NCBI RefSeq assembly: GCF_000306965.1
Contig: NZ_JH976435.1
Span: 224,958-288,957, forward strand
Origin: Amphibacillus jilinensis Y1
GTDB taxonomy: Bacteria > Bacillota > Bacilli > Bacillales > Amphibacillaceae
DNA: 64,000 bases
Reading direction: 5' to 3'
The notes below the pieces were generated by a model. The model saw only the letters and a program-made list of their open reading frames with translations, was not told the origin of the DNA and ran no database searches. A program made the position numbers and the translations under genes. Each line of letters begins with the position of its first letter. The stretch's first letter is position 1. This document shows, one piece after another, positions 1-8,693 of this stretch.

Positions 1-1721
1 AATCAGCAGAGACATCGCAGAACTCAAAGCCTTTAGCGCTTCGCCAAGGGCAGGTTATGTTAGGGAAGATAACAAAGTTGCTTCCAAATCAAGTGGCGAC
101 GGTTCAATTGGGAAATCACGAAGTGACGGCTAAACTTGAGACTGCCTTATCAATAGGGAAGGCCTATTTATTTGAAGTCGTCTCCATTGATGATATACCT
201 CAGCTAAAAGTAGTACCAACACCTGTTACCGAATCGAATGTATCTGATCAAATTGTAGCATTATTAAGCAAGCTTGGCTATGCAGATGCAAAAGAAATGC
301 AAGGGTTTTTGCAAGATCTTATGACCCAGCAAACACCCTATAAATTGCAAGATTTAAGTGAAGCTCTGTCCATTATAAAGCAATATCCGAGTGAGCAAAC
401 GAAGGCAGTACTGACAGACATGCTAAAGAAACAAGTACCTATTACAGAAGCAGCATTTCAGGCTGTAAAAGCAACGGAAGCTGATTCGATTGAAAGCCAG
501 TTAACAAAGGTATTTCAAACGCTTAATCAACAAACGTCACTCAATCATGCTGAAAAACAATTATTATCTGAGCTTTCTACTTTACTTAATAAAAACACCT
601 CGGACATTGGGCAGACAAATGATCAACAACAAGTCAATTTACCTACCAGTCATACCAATAAATTAACAAATCCTACCTCGGTGCGTTCAGATAATGCGGA
701 ACAAGTCGTAAGAGGTTCAGGAAAGCAAATAGCAAATCAAAATATTTTTCTATCGGATTTTAACAAGCAATTACCTTTAAGTAATAAATTAATTTACCAA
801 TTTCAAAAAGTTTTAACACTGATTTCTAATGATCAGCATCAGCCAGGTTCATCTGATCAAGGTTTACAGCAATTAGTGAAGTTATTAAACAATAATATAA
901 CTTTCACAAAAATAACGGCGCATTTAAATAGTCAAGTTATCACTGAGTTAGAAGCATTTGTTGAAGAACCTACGAGGCAGCAATTTTTAAAGGTAGCTGA
1001 ACCGTTAGAACAACTGTTTAAAGCCCAATATCGGACAAGTGAGCAACCTGAACATTTTCACTTATTAAATCAATTTACTAATGCGTCTAAGGATCTGTTT
1101 TCAACACGTGATTTATTCCTCATTAAAATGAAAGATTATTTCCAAAATAGTGGGCTTGATTATGAATATAATATTAATAATCAAATAACACGTGATGGTG
1201 AGCATTCAACTCAGCTGAAGCAATTATTACTTCAGGTGATAAATAGTCCATCTAGTTCTACTCGAGAAATTGAAAGTGCATTAAATACGTTTACAGGACA
1301 TCAATTATCCCTTATAAATGAAGATGCAAGTTTTATTCATATTTCTACACAAATCCCAGGAATGTTTGGTGTTAATGAAGATATCGGCCTAGAATTCTAT
1401 AGTAAAAAGGATGAAAATGAAAAAATAGATCCTAACTATTGTCGAATTGCCTTTTATCTTGAATTAGACCAACTCGGCACGACTATGGTTGATATGAATG
1501 TCCAAAATCGATTTGTACAGATGACTGTCTATAACAATGAAGATATATCTAAAAGCTTACACGTTTATAAGCCGACATTAAAAGAAGGATTAGATAAATT
1601 AGGTTATACGTTAGCTACGGTGCATTATAAGCCTTTACCAGATGATCCTTCTGAATTATCAATACGGCCTGAACTCACTAAAGAAGTCAATCAATCGAGT
1701 CGTTTGGATGTGAGAATTTGA
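1..1721 (+). CDS. ylqG: YlqG-like protein with FliK-type C-terminal region (5' end cut by window)
   Basis: The reading frame is open from base 3 and has no stop before the first ATG at 57. The residues before that ATG (ending PLALRQGQV) run smoothly into the conserved start LGKITKLLPNQVATVQLG, so the true start probably lies upstream of the window. The protein is long, Gln/Asn-rich and low in complexity in the middle. The last ~120 residues form a compact domain resembling the hook-length-control C-terminal region of FliK. The gene overlaps ylqH by 4 bases, as in B. subtilis where the pair sits next to rnhB. Function is unknown; a link to the flagellar export switch is inference from domain similarity only. 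Confidence 0.7.
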   Translation, partial: SAETSQNSKPLALRQGQVMLGKITKLLPNQVATVQLGNHEVTAKLETALSIGKAYLFEVVSIDDIPQLKVVPTPVTESNVSDQIVALLSKLGYADAKEMQGFLQDLMTQQTPYKLQDLSEALSIIKQYPSEQTKAVLTDMLKKQVPITEAAFQAVKATEADSIESQLTKVFQTLNQQTSLNHAEKQLLSELSTLLNKNTSDIGQTNDQQQVNLPTSHTNKLTNPTSVRSDNAEQVVRGSGKQIANQNIFLSDFNKQLPLSNKLIYQFQKVLTLISNDQHQPGSSDQGLQQLVKLLNNNITFTKITAHLNSQVITELEAFVEEPTRQQFLKVAEPLEQLFKAQYRTSEQPEHFHLLNQFTNASKDLFSTRDLFLIKMKDYFQNSGLDYEYNINNQITRDGEHSTQLKQLLLQVINSPSSSTREIESALNTFTGHQLSLINEDASFIHISTQIPGMFGVNEDIGLEFYSKKDENEKIDPNYCRIAFYLELDQLGTTMVDMNVQNRFVQMTVYNNEDISKSLHVYKPTLKEGLDKLGYTLATVHYKPLPDDPSELSIRPELTKEVNQSSRLDVRI

Positions 1722-1999
1722 AAAAGGATAATTATTATAAGAAAGCAGTAGCACTCCAATATAATCAAGAAAAGAAGACAGCGCCGGTGGTAAAGGCAAC
1801 AGGAAAAGGCTATGTTGCGGAAGAAATTTTGAAGCGAGCAAAACAGGCTGATGTTCCTATCCAGCAAGATAAAAGCCTCGTTGAAGTATTAGCTGAATTA
1901 AATATAAATGATCGTATACCAGAGGAACTCTATCAGGCAGTAGCAGAAGTCTTTGCTTATATATATAAAATTGACAAAAGTAAAAATGATGATAATTAA
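1718..1999 (+). CDS. ylqH: YlqH, stand-alone FlhB cytoplasmic-domain homologue
   Basis: This 93-residue protein resembles the C-terminal cytoplasmic half of FlhB. Its end (LYQAVAEVFAYIYKID) matches the end of the full FlhB encoded at 25912-26994 (FYQAVAEVLAYVYQIE). There is no membrane segment. The NPTH self-cleavage motif of FlhB is absent: the protein begins at about that point with NYYKKAVALQY instead of NPTHYAVAIKY. The start is a TTG overlapping the ylqG stop, which implies translational coupling. Homologues of this kind are known in Bacillales; the role here is not established. Confidence 0.8.
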   Translation: MKKDNYYKKAVALQYNQEKKTAPVVKATGKGYVAEEILKRAKQADVPIQQDKSLVEVLAELNINDRIPEELYQAVAEVFAYIYKIDKSKNDDN

Positions 2000-2073
2000 A
2001 AACACGAGTCTTTCAAGTATGTGGTGCTTGTCCCTTTTGTGAAACTGGCAGTATATCCAGCGCTTAAGACAGT

Positions 2074-2099
2074 AAATAATGACTGCTCATTATTTTATA
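2074..2099 (+). terminator. Weak AT-rich hairpin after ylqH
   Basis: A perfect 9-base-pair stem (AAATAATGA at 2074-2082, TCATTATTT at 2087-2095) with a CTGC loop is followed by TTATAA. The stem is nearly all A-T and the T-run is short, so termination would be weak. It abuts the structured repeat copy that begins at about 2096. Confidence 0.35.
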
Positions 2100-2200
2100 A
2101 AACGACCTTCACTTAACGTCCGTTAGTTCCCGCCTAAATCGATAAGTTCTATTCTCTATTTTGAGGCGGGTGTTTTACGGACGATTATTTGTGATGAATG
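2096..2200 (-). repeat. Dispersed structured intergenic repeat, copy A (compact form)
   Basis: Read on the minus strand this copy matches copies at 9545-9695 and 63300-63457. Shared blocks are CGTCCGTAAAAC, CTCAAAATAGA, GATTTAGGCGGG, AACGGACG and GAAGGTCGTTTTAT. The outer arms (CGTCCGT 2117-2123, ACGGACG 2177-2183) and inner arms (CCCGCCT 2129-2135, AGGCGGG 2164-2170) are perfect inverted repeats. Compared with the other copies, about 55 bases carrying a second hairpin are missing. The element and a promoter fill the gap between ylqH and dprA, where B. subtilis carries sucCD. Not a family I can name. Confidence 0.7.
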
Positions 2201-2242
2201 GCATACTGATTCAGTTTGCATCCAACTTATGTCATTTAATTA

Positions 2243-2271
2243 TAGACAAATAAGCTAAGATTCAATAAACT
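2243..2271 (+). promoter_or_regulatory. Probable sigma-A promoter for dprA
   Basis: TAGACA (2243-2248), a 17-base spacer and TAAACT (2266-2271) lie 35 bases before the dprA start. Each hexamer differs from consensus at one or two positions. No other candidate in this gap is as good. Confidence 0.5.
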
Positions 2272-2305
2272 GTAGATAAATATAAATAATAAGGAGTGTC
2301 TAGTA

Positions 2306-3235
2306 TTGAATGACCCACGCTGTCGTCTGATTTACCTTGCCCAAAATCCACAGTTATCACGTTCGCTTCTTCTTACATTTCTAAAAGAAGACCACACATT
2401 AGAACCCCTCTTTACAGCTTCCGTGAAAGACTTAGCTAATAAATATCATTTGCCTGCCTCAAAAGCGCATACACTATACGGTTATGTTCGAGACAAAGAT
2501 AACTTTGATCGTTTGCTGAGTCGATTGTCTCGTTTTAAAATTTGGACAATTCTTGACTCTGATTTTCCTTTACTGTTAACCTTAATACCTGACCCACCGC
2601 TTGTATTATATGGTTTAGGACAGGCTTCTTTAATAGATCAAATGCCTTCACTGGCTGTTGTGGGTACCCGACATCCATCAAAAACAGCTAAAAAGCACAT
2701 GTATAAATTATTAAAGCCGTTGGTTGATAATAATTGGGTACTGATTAGTGGAATGGCGTATGGGATTGATGGTTATGCCCACCGATTAGCTGATTATTAT
2801 GGCGGAAAAACAATAGCTGTTCTTGCAGGCGGATTAGAGTATCCTTATCCGCCTGGACATTTAAATCTCTATAACCGATTGATTGAAAATCAGTTAGTTA
2901 TTTCTGAATACCCACCGTTCGATAAACCAAAACGCTATCAATTTCCTGAGCGCAATCGACTAATAAGTGGACTTAGCTTTGCGACATTAGTCATTGAAGC
3001 CAAACATAAAAGCGGTTCTTTAATTACCGCAGATCAAGCCCTAGAGCAAGGGAAAGATGTTTTTGCTGTCCCTGGAGCGATTAGTCAACCACAATCACAA
3101 GGCTGTCATGAATTAATTCAAAATGGTGCAAAATTAGTTCAAAATACCTATGATATATTACAAGAATGGGAATCATTTAACCGAAAATGGTGTCGAATGA
3201 TGTTAGAAAGCAATCAAAATCCCGCTCTGGGATAA
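2306..3235 (+). CDS. dprA: DNA processing protein DprA (Smf)
   Basis: DprA binds single-stranded DNA entering during natural transformation and loads RecA on it. The 309-residue protein has a short N-terminal helical domain and then the Rossmann-type DprA fold: GTRHPSKTAKK near residue 117, SGMAYGIDGYAHR near 150, GGLEYPYPPGH near 178 and RNRLISGLS near 214. Length is close to the ~300 residues of B. subtilis DprA, without the extra C-terminal winged helix of longer homologues. The start is TTG, chosen because AAGGAGTG lies 8-10 bases upstream and the N-terminus aligns with the family. It stands alone here, without sucCD upstream. Confidence 0.92.
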   Translation: MNDPRCRLIYLAQNPQLSRSLLLTFLKEDHTLEPLFTASVKDLANKYHLPASKAHTLYGYVRDKDNFDRLLSRLSRFKIWTILDSDFPLLLTLIPDPPLVLYGLGQASLIDQMPSLAVVGTRHPSKTAKKHMYKLLKPLVDNNWVLISGMAYGIDGYAHRLADYYGGKTIAVLAGGLEYPYPPGHLNLYNRLIENQLVISEYPPFDKPKRYQFPERNRLISGLSFATLVIEAKHKSGSLITADQALEQGKDVFAVPGAISQPQSQGCHELIQNGAKLVQNTYDILQEWESFNRKWCRMMLESNQNPALG

Positions 3236-3254
3236 AATTTATTTACTGATAAAT

Positions 3255-3283
3255 TTGACAAATACTTAAAAAGTATTTAATAA
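3255..3283 (+). promoter_or_regulatory. Sigma-A promoter for topA with palindromic spacer
   Basis: TTGACA (3255-3260), a 17-base spacer and TAATAA (3278-3283) precede topA by about 60 bases. The spacer is almost entirely a perfect inverted repeat: AAATACTT (3260-3267), AAA, AAGTATTT (3271-3278). The promoter is well supported; the palindrome as an operator is inference. Confidence 0.65.
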
Positions 3284-3343
3284 TAGTGAAGATTTATTTC
3301 ATCTCGTTTCAATTAAATAGAAAACCTCTTGGGAGGGAAAATG

Positions 3344-5422
3344 ATGGCAGATTATTTAGTAATTGTTGAATCACCAGCTAAAGCAAAGACAATTGAACGC
3401 TATTTAGGCAAAAAGTATAAAGTAAAAGCTTCGATGGGACATATTCGTGACTTACCTAAAAGTCAGATGGGAGTGGATGTAGAAGACGACTACACACCCA
3501 AATATATTACCATTAGAGGAAAAGGCCCTGTTTTAAAAGAATTAAAAACAGCGGCGAAAAAAGTTAAAAAAGTATACTTAGCAGCTGACCCCGATCGCGA
3601 AGGAGAAGCTATTGCTTGGCACTTGGCGCATAGCTTAGAGATTGATGACCAATCTGATTGTCGCGTTGTTTTTAATGAAATCACTAAAGATGCTATAAAA
3701 GATTCTTTTAAACATCCAAGACGTATTAATATGGATTTAGTAGATGCTCAACAAGGGCGTCGAATTTTAGATCGCTTAGTCGGTTATAATATTAGCCCGT
3801 TACTTTGGAAGAAAGTTAAGAAGGGACTAAGTGCTGGTCGCGTTCAATCGGTCGCTGTTAAGATGATTATTGACCGAGAAAGAGAAATTGAGAATTTTAA
3901 GCCTGAAGAATATTGGTCGATTGATGGTCAATTTCTAAAAGAGGCTGATCAATTTGAAGGTTCATTTCACAGTTTAGACGGTAAAAAAGTTGATTTACCT
4001 AATAAAGATGAAGTCGATCGCATTTTAAGTCGACTATCAAATAAATCTTTTACAGTTGATCAAGTAAAGAAGAAAGAACGCAAAAGAAATCCGGCTTTAC
4101 CTTTTACGACTTCCTCGTTACAGCAAGAGGCAGCTAGAAAACTAAATTTTAGAGCAAGAAAAACAATGATGGTAGCTCAACAATTATATGAAGGTATTGA
4201 TTTAGGTAAAAAAGAAGGTGGAATTACGGGTTTAATTACCTACATGAGAACTGATTCCACGCGATTATCAGAAACAGCACAGTCTGAAGGAAGAAACTAT
4301 ATTACAGAACAATATGGTGAAGCGTTTTTAGGAGCCGCAAGGAAAAATAAAAATGCTGAAAAGGCTCAAGACGCGCACGAGGCTGTCCGGCCAACATCGG
4401 CTTTTCGTGATCCGAATTCGTTAAAACCCATTTTATCTCGAGATCAGTATCGACTATATAAATTAATTTGGGACCGATTTATTGCAAGTTTAATGGCACC
4501 AGCGATTATGGACACGATGACGGTCCATTTAGTGCAAAATGGTGTACAGTTCCGAGCTACCGGATCGAAAATAAAGTTCAAAGGTTTTATGAAAGTCTAT
4601 ATTGAGGGTAATGACGATAATAAAAAAGAGACAGATAAGTTATTACCAGCTTTGGAAGAAGGAATGGTTGTTAAGGCGGAAAAAATAGTGCCAAATCAAC
4701 ATTTTACACAGCCACCTCCACGGTATACAGAAGCACGTTTAGTAAAAACAATGGAGGAGAAGGGGATTGGACGACCTTCAACTTACGCTCCTACCTTAGA
4801 TACCATCCAACGAAGGGGCTATGTAACCTTAGATAACAAAAGGTTTATACCAACTGAACTCGGTCAAATCGTCATTGAACTCGTGATTGAGTTTTTTCCA
4901 GAAATTATCGATTTAGACTTTACTGCAAAGATGGAAGATGATTTAGATGCTATTGAGGAAGGGACGACCAACTGGGTAAAAATTATCGACCATTTCTATC
5001 AAGATTTTGAAAAGCGCTTAGAGAAGGCTGAAAAAGAGATGGAAAAAGTTGAAATAAAGGATGAACCTGCAGGTGAAGACTGTGAGAAATGTGGTCACGA
5101 AATGGTCTACAAAATGGGGCGTTATGGGAAGTTTATGGCATGTTCAAACTTTCCAGATTGTCGTAACACAAAGCCGATTCTAAAAGAAATAGGTGTTGAG
5201 TGCCCCAAATGTAAGAAAGGGCAGATTGTCGAGCGTAAGTCAAAAAAACGTCGAACTTTTTATGGCTGTGATCAATATCCAGACTGTGATTTTCTGTCCT
5301 GGGATAAGCCTATTTCACGTCCATGTCCTAAGTGTAATGAATTGCTAGTAGAGAAAAAAGTGAAGAAAGGTATGCAAATTCAGTGTTCATCTTGTGATTA
5401 TAAAGAAGAACCACAAAAGTAA
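3344..5422 (+). CDS. topA: DNA topoisomerase I
   Basis: Type IA topoisomerase that relaxes negative supercoils by transient single-strand cleavage. The 692-residue protein starts with a Toprim domain ([17 protein letters not shown], and [15 protein letters not shown] with the metal-binding acidic residues). The catalytic tyrosine is in ITYMRTDST at about residue 300, and GRPSTYAPT follows near 475. The C-terminus carries three four-cysteine zinc-finger repeats from about residue 580 to the end (CEKCG...CSNFPDC, CPKCK...CDQYPDC, CPKCN...CSSC). ATG 3344 is preferred over ATG 3341 because GGGAGGG is then 6 bases away and the N-terminus ([10 protein letters not shown]) fits B. subtilis TopA. trmFO, the usual next gene, is absent. 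Confidence 0.97.
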   Translation: MADYLVIVESPAKAKTIERYLGKKYKVKASMGHIRDLPKSQMGVDVEDDYTPKYITIRGKGPVLKELKTAAKKVKKVYLAADPDREGEAIAWHLAHSLEIDDQSDCRVVFNEITKDAIKDSFKHPRRINMDLVDAQQGRRILDRLVGYNISPLLWKKVKKGLSAGRVQSVAVKMIIDREREIENFKPEEYWSIDGQFLKEADQFEGSFHSLDGKKVDLPNKDEVDRILSRLSNKSFTVDQVKKKERKRNPALPFTTSSLQQEAARKLNFRARKTMMVAQQLYEGIDLGKKEGGITGLITYMRTDSTRLSETAQSEGRNYITEQYGEAFLGAARKNKNAEKAQDAHEAVRPTSAFRDPNSLKPILSRDQYRLYKLIWDRFIASLMAPAIMDTMTVHLVQNGVQFRATGSKIKFKGFMKVYIEGNDDNKKETDKLLPALEEGMVVKAEKIVPNQHFTQPPPRYTEARLVKTMEEKGIGRPSTYAPTLDTIQRRGYVTLDNKRFIPTELGQIVIELVIEFFPEIIDLDFTAKMEDDLDAIEEGTTNWVKIIDHFYQDFEKRLEKAEKEMEKVEIKDEPAGEDCEKCGHEMVYKMGRYGKFMACSNFPDCRNTKPILKEIGVECPKCKKGQIVERKSKKRRTFYGCDQYPDCDFLSWDKPISRPCPKCNELLVEKKVKKGMQIQCSSCDYKEEPQK

Positions 5423-5428
5423 TCAATT

Positions 5429-5490
5429 AAAACTGTGCAATTGGGGGTAGGTATCCTTAGGGTCGATCCTCTTTTGCGCAGTTTTATTTT
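5429..5490 (+). terminator. Rho-independent terminator after topA
   Basis: AAAACTGTGCAA (5429-5440) pairs with TTGCGCAGTTTT (5474-5485), followed by ATTTTAA. The 33-base loop is long for a terminator and contains further short pairings. Confidence 0.65.
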
Positions 5491-5586
5491 AATGTCCTCG
5501 TTTCAAATATAAGGTTTAACATTCAGGTGAATTTAAGGCAAAGCATGACATGTCCAGTTACTTTAAAAGTAATATTATTTTATTTG

Positions 5587-5615
5587 TTGACATAGACAAA
5601 CAATAACGATATACT
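5587..5615 (+). promoter_or_regulatory. Strong sigma-A promoter upstream of xerC (P1)
   Basis: TTGACA (5587-5592), a 17-base spacer and TATACT (5610-5615). Only one base differs from consensus. A perfect inverted repeat overlaps the -10 box and the likely start site (see the next entry). It drives the xerC-hslVU-codY operon, probably together with a second promoter 50 bases downstream. Confidence 0.75.
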
Positions 5616-5630
5616 TACCCGTTGGTAAGT
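5613..5630 (+). promoter_or_regulatory. Palindromic candidate operator over promoter P1
   Basis: ACTTACC (5613-5619), CGTT, GGTAAGT (5624-5630) is a perfect 7-base inverted repeat overlapping the -10 box and initiation region of the strong promoter. The size and symmetry are those of a dimeric repressor site (TetR-type regulators commonly use such sites). No regulator gene is adjacent, so the cognate protein is unknown. Confidence 0.5.
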
Positions 5631-5634
5631 GTAT

Positions 5635-5664
5635 TTGCTTGACAGGGTTTGAGTATGCTAAAAT
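5635..5664 (+). promoter_or_regulatory. Second candidate sigma-A promoter (P2) for xerC operon
   Basis: TTGCTT (5635-5640), an 18-base spacer and TAAAAT (5659-5664) with a TG dinucleotide placed as an extended -10 (TGCTAAAAT). It lies 105 bases before the GTG start of xerC, downstream of the P1 palindrome, so it could give expression independent of that operator. Confidence 0.5.
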
Positions 5665-5769
5665 CATAATTAATAAAGGATTCAGAACTTTATCATAATT
5701 CGGTAAATGAGTTGCGTTAATTTCCATAATATGATACGGTTTAATCGCCTACTATAATGAGGTGAAAAA

Positions 5770-6681
5770 GTGGTAGTATATGATTCTATTGAAAAACAAT
5801 TTTCTTTGTATTTACAAATTGAAAAGAATGCTTCTCCATATACATTAATAAATTATAAACAAGATTTAAATATTTTTTTTCAATTTTTACACAAAGAACA
5901 AATGAAATCATTAAATGAAGTAGATGATCGTGTTGTACGTCTCTTTTTAACTAATTTATATGAACAAAAGCTTAGTCGAAAAAGTGTTGCGCGTAAGATT
6001 TCAACTTTGAGAACGTTTTACCGATATTTAGAACGTGAAGAAATTGTAGAAAACAACCCTTTTTTGTCAATCGCTTTACCTAAAGCGGAACAACCATTAC
6101 CTCACTTTCTTTATAAAGAAGAGTTAGCGCAGCTTTTTATGGCTAGTGATTTGTCATCGCCATTAGGGCAACGAAATCAAGCGCTACTAGAATTAATGTA
6201 TGCTACAGGTATCCGTGTCAGTGAATGTCAGGGTTTGACCATTGATGCACTCGATTTCTCTTTACATACTGTACTTGTTTATGGGAAGGGAAGAAAAGAG
6301 CGTTATGTTCCATTTGGGACTTTTGCAGCTACAGCATTACAACGATACATAGCGGAAGGCAGACAGCAATTATTAACTAAGAGCAATCTAGATAGCTCGG
6401 CTGTTTTTTTAAATGCCAAAGGAACACCACTAACGGATAGAGGTATCCGTTTTATTTTAAATAAGATAGTTAAAGATGCTGCATTGACCATTCATATTCA
6501 CCCACACGCTCTACGTCATACGTTTGCTACGCATCTATTGAATGAAGGCGCTGATTTGAGAAGTGTGCAAGAGCTGTTAGGTCATGACCATCTTTCGTCA
6601 ACGCAAATATACACCCATGTGACGAAAGATCGCTTAAAAGATGTTTATATGAAAAATCATCCTCGAGCAAAGAAACGATAA
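5770..6681 (+). CDS. xerC: Tyrosine recombinase XerC (CodV)
   Basis: Site-specific recombinase that with XerD resolves chromosome dimers at dif. The 303-residue protein has the SAM-like N-terminal core-binding domain (residues ~1-90) and the catalytic domain with all key residues visible: Arg149 (TGIRVSE), Lys173 (GKGRKER), His246 and Arg249 (HALRHTF), His272 (LLGHDHL) and nucleophile Tyr281 (IYTHV). The start is GTG with GAGGTG 7-8 bases upstream. It heads the xerC-hslV-hslU-codY operon, the same order as codV-clpQ-clpY-codY of B. subtilis, but lacks trmFO before it. Confidence 0.95.
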   Translation: MVVYDSIEKQFSLYLQIEKNASPYTLINYKQDLNIFFQFLHKEQMKSLNEVDDRVVRLFLTNLYEQKLSRKSVARKISTLRTFYRYLEREEIVENNPFLSIALPKAEQPLPHFLYKEELAQLFMASDLSSPLGQRNQALLELMYATGIRVSECQGLTIDALDFSLHTVLVYGKGRKERYVPFGTFAATALQRYIAEGRQQLLTKSNLDSSAVFLNAKGTPLTDRGIRFILNKIVKDAALTIHIHPHALRHTFATHLLNEGADLRSVQELLGHDHLSSTQIYTHVTKDRLKDVYMKNHPRAKKR

Positions 6682-6700
6682 TAAGTAATGAGGTGAATGT

Positions 6701-7246
6701 ATGGAAACACAATTTCATGCGACAACAATTTTTGCTACCCACCATAAGGGCAAATGTGCGATGAGTGGGGATGGTCAAGTTACTATGGGGAACGCCGTTG
6801 TTATGAAGCATAAAGCTAAAAAAGTCCGGAAGCTATTTAGAGGCCAAGTTCTTGCTGGATTTGCAGGCTCTGTAGCTGATGCTTTCACCCTATTTGAAAA
6901 ATTCGAAGCTAGACTGGAAGCGTTTAATGGCAATTTAGAGCGTTCTGCGGTTGAGCTTGCTAAAGAATGGCGTAGCGATAAAACACTCCGTAAGTTAGAA
7001 GCGATGTTAATCGTTATGAACAAAGAAACGCTTTTGTTAGTATCGGGCACGGGTGAAGTTATTGAGCCTGATGATGGTATATTGGCGATTGGTTCTGGGG
7101 GACAATATGCTTTAGCAGCTGGTAGGGCATTAAAGCGTTACAGTCCGGATAAGACAGCAGCTGAAATTGCTAGAGCAGCTTTAGAAATAGCCGGTGAAAT
7201 TTGTGTGTTTACCAATGATCAAATTGTTTTAGAGACACTCGATTAA
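6701..7246 (+). CDS. hslV: ATP-dependent protease subunit HslV (ClpQ/CodW)
   Basis: Peptidase subunit of the two-ring HslUV protease, related to the proteasome beta subunit. Family motifs are clear: [51 protein letters not shown]. The expected catalytic threonine of the family is at about residue 8 (ATTIFA), so the predicted protein has a seven-residue extension, METQFHA. This resembles the extended N-termini of B. subtilis and Staphylococcus homologues, but residue 2 is Glu, which blocks Met removal. ATG 6701 is supported by GAGGTG 6 bases upstream, and no alternative in-frame start is nearby. hslU follows after 21 bases. Confidence 0.95.
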   Translation: METQFHATTIFATHHKGKCAMSGDGQVTMGNAVVMKHKAKKVRKLFRGQVLAGFAGSVADAFTLFEKFEARLEAFNGNLERSAVELAKEWRSDKTLRKLEAMLIVMNKETLLLVSGTGEVIEPDDGILAIGSGGQYALAAGRALKRYSPDKTAAEIARAALEIAGEICVFTNDQIVLETLD

Positions 7247-7267
7247 GTCGCATTGGAGGTGGAGGGG

Positions 7268-8665
7268 TTGAAAGCAGATCTTTCGCCCAAAGAAATTGTT
7301 AAAGAATTAGATCGATATATTATTGGGCAGAAACAAGCCAAGAAGTCTGTTGCTATCGCCTTAAGAAATCGAGTAAGACGAATGAAATTAGAAGAAAAAA
7401 TGAGAGAAGAAATTGTTCCAAAAAACATCTTGATGATTGGGCCTACAGGTGTCGGTAAAACAGAAATTGCTAGGAGACTTGCTAAATTAGTTGGTGCCCC
7501 TTTTGTGAAAGTAGAGGCAACGAAATTTACTGAAGTAGGTTATGTCGGACGTGATGTAGAATCGATGATTAGAGATTTAGTTGAGATGGCGATTCGAATG
7601 GTTAAACAAGAAAAGATGCAAGAAGTCCAATTAAAAGCTGAGGAGCAGGCGAACGAAAAACTAGTAAAATTACTTGTTCCAATAGTAAAAAAGCAGCAGA
7701 ACCATATAAAAAACCCATTTGAAGTCTTTTTTTCACAAAACGATCAAGAGGATGACAGTGACGAGCAGTCGCAAGTAGATGAGGAAAAGCTTCAAAAAAG
7801 GAAACAACTCGCTCACCAGCTTGCGCTTGGAGAACTTGAAGATACAATGGTGACGATTGAAGTAGAAGAGCAACAAAACACAATGTTTGATATGATGCAA
7901 GGATCAGGCATGGAGCAAATGGGCATTAACATGCAAGATATGTTTGGGCAATTTATGCCGAGGAAAACAAAGAAGCGAAAATTGCCGGTTAGTGAAGCGC
8001 GCAAAGTATTATCACAACAAGAAGCACAAAAGTTAATTGATATGGATGAAGTTGCACAGCTTGCTTTAGATCGTGTGGAGCAATCTGGGATGGTGTTTAT
8101 TGATGAAATAGATAAAGTAGCAGGTAAAAGTGATCATCAAGCAAACGTATCCCGTGAAGGGGTTCAGCGCGATATTTTACCGATTATCGAAGGTTCAACT
8201 ATTGTAACGAAGTATGGGGCTGTGAAGACAGATCATATTTTATTTATAGCAGCAGGAGCTTTTCATATGGCGAAGCCTTCAGATTTAATCCCTGAACTTC
8301 AAGGGCGTTTTCCAATTAGAGTTGAATTAGAGAAATTATCCGTAGATGATTTTAAACGTATATTAAAGGAGCCATCGAATGCGTTACTTAAGCAATATCA
8401 GGCCTTATTAAAAACGGAAGACGTTCAAGTCCATTTCACTGATGAAGCCATTATAAGAATAGCAGAAGTGGCCTTTCAAGTTAACCAAGAGACAGATAAT
8501 ATTGGAGCAAGAAGGCTTCATACGATACTGGAAAAGTTATTAGAAGATCTATCGTTTGAAGCTAATGATATTACCATGCCATCAATTGAGATTACACCAC
8601 AGTATGTAGACGAAAAGCTAAGTTCAATTGCAAAAAATAAAGATTTAAGTCAATATATATTATAG
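7268..8665 (+). CDS. hslU: ATP-dependent protease ATPase subunit HslU (ClpY)
   Basis: AAA+ unfoldase that feeds substrates to HslV. The 465-residue protein has Walker A (GPTGVGKTE, about residue 57), the pore and I-domain region ([10 protein letters not shown]; the variable insert is rich in Gln/Glu/Met around 130-240), Walker B (VFIDEIDK, about 275), sensor residues near GRFPIRVEL, and the conserved C-terminus KDLSQYIL that docks into HslV. The start is TTG 7268: a GGAGGTGGAGGGG stretch precedes it, and the N-terminus then reads [20 protein letters not shown] as in the family. An upstream in-frame TTG (7253) would sit inside the ribosome-binding site. Confidence 0.96.
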   Translation: MKADLSPKEIVKELDRYIIGQKQAKKSVAIALRNRVRRMKLEEKMREEIVPKNILMIGPTGVGKTEIARRLAKLVGAPFVKVEATKFTEVGYVGRDVESMIRDLVEMAIRMVKQEKMQEVQLKAEEQANEKLVKLLVPIVKKQQNHIKNPFEVFFSQNDQEDDSDEQSQVDEEKLQKRKQLAHQLALGELEDTMVTIEVEEQQNTMFDMMQGSGMEQMGINMQDMFGQFMPRKTKKRKLPVSEARKVLSQQEAQKLIDMDEVAQLALDRVEQSGMVFIDEIDKVAGKSDHQANVSREGVQRDILPIIEGSTIVTKYGAVKTDHILFIAAGAFHMAKPSDLIPELQGRFPIRVELEKLSVDDFKRILKEPSNALLKQYQALLKTEDVQVHFTDEAIIRIAEVAFQVNQETDNIGARRLHTILEKLLEDLSFEANDITMPSIEITPQYVDEKLSSIAKNKDLSQYIL

Positions 8666-8693
8666 CTATAGTTACCACGAATGGAGGAATAAC

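Noticed and set aside
5480-5586. Fragment of a degraded trmFO gene
   Set aside because: Short frames here show no TrmFO motif such as a flavin-binding GxGxxG with following conserved blocks. I treat the region as plain intergenic sequence.
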